Of a DNA stretch of 10,694 bases, positions 9,045 through 10,694 are shown piece by piece (positions within the stretch are counted from its first letter, which is position 1; each line of letters begins with the position of its first letter). The position numbers were made by a program, and so were the translations under genes. Source of the DNA: DASUGM01 sp036274055 (GTDB taxonomy: Bacteria; Acidobacteriota; Vicinamibacteria; Vicinamibacterales; SCN-69-37); contig DASUGM010000064.1 in the NCBI GenBank assembly GCA_036274055.1, forward strand, positions 1 through 10,694, written 5' to 3'. The notes below the pieces were generated by a model that saw only the letters and a list, made by a program, of their open reading frames with translations, was not told where the DNA came from and did no database searches.

Positions 9045-9536
9045 ATGCCAACCGTCTTGATGGCGTCACGCGCGACCGGTCCCGGCGTTCCATTCCCGCC
9101 GCCCCTGCTCTTCATCGCCGGGTTTCTGTTCGGCTGGTGGCTCGACACGCGGCTCGAGTTCCTGATCCACGGCACTGGCGCCGGCCCGATCCAGGTGGGG
9201 CTGGGCTTCGTGCTGGTGGGCGCTGGTTTTCTCCTCATGCTCTGGGGCATCACGACCTTCGTGAGCGCACGTACTGCGGTGATGCCCATGAGCCCGGCCC
9301 GGGCCATCGTCATCACCGGGCCTTATTGCTTCACCCGCAACCCGATGTATGTCGGCCTGACGATCGCGTACGTTGGCATCGCACTGCTGGTCAATATGGC
9401 CTGGCCGTTGGTCACTCTGCCGGCCGTGCTGATCGCTCTTCGCCTCTTCGTCATCGCCCGCGAAGAACGCCATCTGCGTCACGCGTTTCCCGACGCCTAC
9501 GCCGCCTACTGCGCCCGTGTGCGACGATGGCTCTGA
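9045..9536 (+). CDS. Isoprenylcysteine carboxyl methyltransferase / phospholipid methyltransferase family membrane protein
   Basis: A 163-residue integral membrane methyltransferase-like protein of the ICMT/PEMT superfamily, which uses S-adenosylmethionine; in bacteria the substrate is usually not known. Seen: membrane helices at about 18-33, 48-72, 100-116 and 118-138; the conserved loop TGPYCFTRNPMYVG (91-104); and the C-terminal cofactor-side motif EERHLRHAFPDAYAAYCARVRRWL at 140-163, here split by the family pattern EExxLxxxFPxxYxxYxxRVxRW. ATG 9045 has AGGTG seven nt upstream. An in-frame ATG at 9060 (MASRATGP) is an alternative start; the frame's further upstream extension overlaps DUF2277 and is rejected. 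It is convergent with the next gene with 18-19 nt between stops. Confidence 0.88.
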   Translation: MPTVLMASRATGPGVPFPPPLLFIAGFLFGWWLDTRLEFLIHGTGAGPIQVGLGFVLVGAGFLLMLWGITTFVSARTAVMPMSPARAIVITGPYCFTRNPMYVGLTIAYVGIALLVNMAWPLVTLPAVLIALRLFVIAREERHLRHAFPDAYAAYCARVRRWL

Positions 9537-9555
9537 GCAAAACCGGCGGCCGCGG

Positions 9556-10694
9556 TCACTTGATCGTCGACGCGATCCACGCCGCGATGTCGCGGACGAC
9601 GTCCTCGGCAACATGGCCGGCACGTGTGTATTCGACCGGCATGCTCTTGCCCTCGCCGGCGATTAGTAGATGATTCAGATCCGGATACGAACGCAGTGTC
9701 ACGCCAGGCTTGGTCCCCAGCGCGGCACGTAGCTTGGCGAAGTCATCCATCGTGATCTGATAGTCACGCTCGCCTTGAAGGATCAGCATCGGCTGCTTGA
9801 GTGCCGCCGCGCTCTTCGCGACGTCGTAACCGCGCAGATCGAGCCAGTAGGAAGCGGGGATGCCGCCGATCGTGACGCCGGCCAGACGATCCGATGGCAT
9901 CAGTCGTCGTACCGCGTCGGCGACGGCGACGGTGGCATCGATCTGCTTCTGCTCCTCGGACGAGACCTTGCCGTCGGCATCGGCCAGGTAGCGCGTCTGC
10001 CGGACTATCGTCTCGTCGAGTCCGGTCGTCGGCGCCGACAGCATGACGAGACCATCCAATTGCGGATCGGCCTGCGCGATCCGCGGAATCAGCATCGCGC
10101 CGAGGCTGTGGCCAACGGCGACAATCCGCGTCGGGTTGATGCCGGCGGTTTTTCTCAACAGCGCCGCGGCGGCCACGACGTCGTCGATGACTTCCTGCTT
10201 GACCGTGAAGTTCTCGACCGCCGCGGCTTGCGCGCCGTACTGACGCGAGCGCTTTTCGTAACGGAGCACGGCAATGCCGCGCGATGCGAGACCTAGCGCC
10301 AAATCTTTGAAGGGCTTGTTCGGTCCGATGGTTTCGTCACGATCGTTCGGGCCAGAACCGTGGATCAGTATCACTGCGGGGAACGGTCCGGCTCCCGTGG
10401 GCATCGTCAGCGTGCCCGGCAACTCCCAGGGCGCGGTACCGACTTTGACCTCGCGCTCGGCGTACTTGGAGGGATCGACGTAGGGCGGCGGTGCGTAGGG
10501 AGCAGCCGTCACCGCCGGGGGACGGATCGAGAGGCCGCTGATCTTGCCCGCCGCGTTCATCGCTACCAACACTTCAAGGATGCCTTTGTCGAACTCACAC
10601 GGGATGGCAACGAGCGTCGTCCCTTTCTGCTCGACCGAACGCGGGGCGCCGCGGCGCTTGAACGCCCCGACCTGGGCCAACACCGAGGTCCAGG
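9556..10694 (-). CDS. DUF3887 plus alpha/beta hydrolase protein (5' end outside window)
   Basis: An open frame of about 379 codons from the right edge to TGA at 9556. Numbering from the in-window GTG at 10683: residues before about 60 (WTSVLAQVGAFK upstream and across, then EVLVAMNAAGKISGL) fit the end of a DUF3887 domain; after a Pro-rich linker (61-75) comes the hydrolase domain with HGSGPNDRDE (108-117), nucleophile elbow GHSLG (Ser193), acid in GERD (Asp307) and His338 in LNHLL. The triad is complete. Proteins with this layout are usually exported serine hydrolases of about 430-460 residues; the signal peptide would lie outside the window. The GTG at 10683 is an internal Val, not a start: the frame continues through WTS with recognisable domain sequence. 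Substrate unknown. Confidence 0.88.
   Translation of the reverse strand, partial: WTSVLAQVGAFKRRGAPRSVEQKGTTLVAIPCEFDKGILEVLVAMNAAGKISGLSIRPPAVTAAPYAPPPYVDPSKYAEREVKVGTAPWELPGTLTMPTGAGPFPAVILIHGSGPNDRDETIGPNKPFKDLALGLASRGIAVLRYEKRSRQYGAQAAAVENFTVKQEVIDDVVAAAALLRKTAGINPTRIVAVGHSLGAMLIPRIAQADPQLDGLVMLSAPTTGLDETIVRQTRYLADADGKVSSEEQKQIDATVAVADAVRRLMPSDRLAGVTIGGIPASYWLDLRGYDVAKSAAALKQPMLILQGERDYQITMDDFAKLRAALGTKPGVTLRSYPDLNHLLIAGEGKSMPVEYTRAGHVAEDVVRDIAAWIASTIK

Noticed and set aside
9537..9555. Possible terminator hairpin between the two convergent genes
   Set aside because: The 19-nt GC-rich gap gives no convincing stem and no T-run.
10681..10683. GTG at 10683 as the start of the right-edge hydrolase
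   Set aside because: The frame stays open to the edge and the upstream codons continue a DUF3887-like sequence, so it is an internal Val.

Overview
The window is GC-rich bacterial DNA, densely packed with genes. It most likely comes from an acidobacterium, perhaps of the Vicinamibacteria. The best pointer is a PadR regulator followed by a full-length ADOP-type permease (Acidobacterial Duplicated Orphan Permease, with two MacB/FtsX units and no ATPase). A DUF2277 protein and a lipoprotein FKBP fit this. No rRNA, tRNA, CRISPR array or recognisable transposase gene is visible.

Left block (5530 down to 1, minus strand): a five-gene, co-directional, operon-like run. It holds an exported HSL/BD-FAE-type esterase, a PadR repressor, the ADOP permease, a cytosolic-looking alpha/beta hydrolase and a DUF547 protein with a signal peptide that runs off the left edge. 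Junctions are tight: 1 nt, 3 nt, 53 nt and a 4-nt ATGA overlap. The 53-nt gap is mostly a perfect heptamer array.

Centre (5531 to 7594): a 146-bp divergent intergenic region with an 11-heptad inverted-repeat structure, then a plus-strand pair. The pair is an FKBP-type prolyl isomerase lipoprotein and an M20 metallopeptidase. The gap between them is almost entirely a third heptamer array, which also supplies the peptidase's TTG start codon.

Right block: a minus-strand DUF2277 gene followed by a PilT-type retraction ATPase (convergent with the M20 gene, 8 bp apart), a divergent plus-strand isoprenylcysteine/phospholipid-type methyltransferase starting only 28 bp away, and a convergent minus-strand DUF3887-alpha/beta hydrolase cut by the right edge.

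The genes are mostly well-known families, and no defence or biosynthetic system is evident. The most unusual signal is in the gaps. Three separate intergenic sites carry tandem 7-bp repeats, 21 units in all, that fit one degenerate consensus, GKCTYRN. They form a stop-codon block, a 28-bp RNA-type stem, and a start codon. A different GC-rich repeat-like sequence sits at the left edge, where the DUF547 gene would be expected to end.
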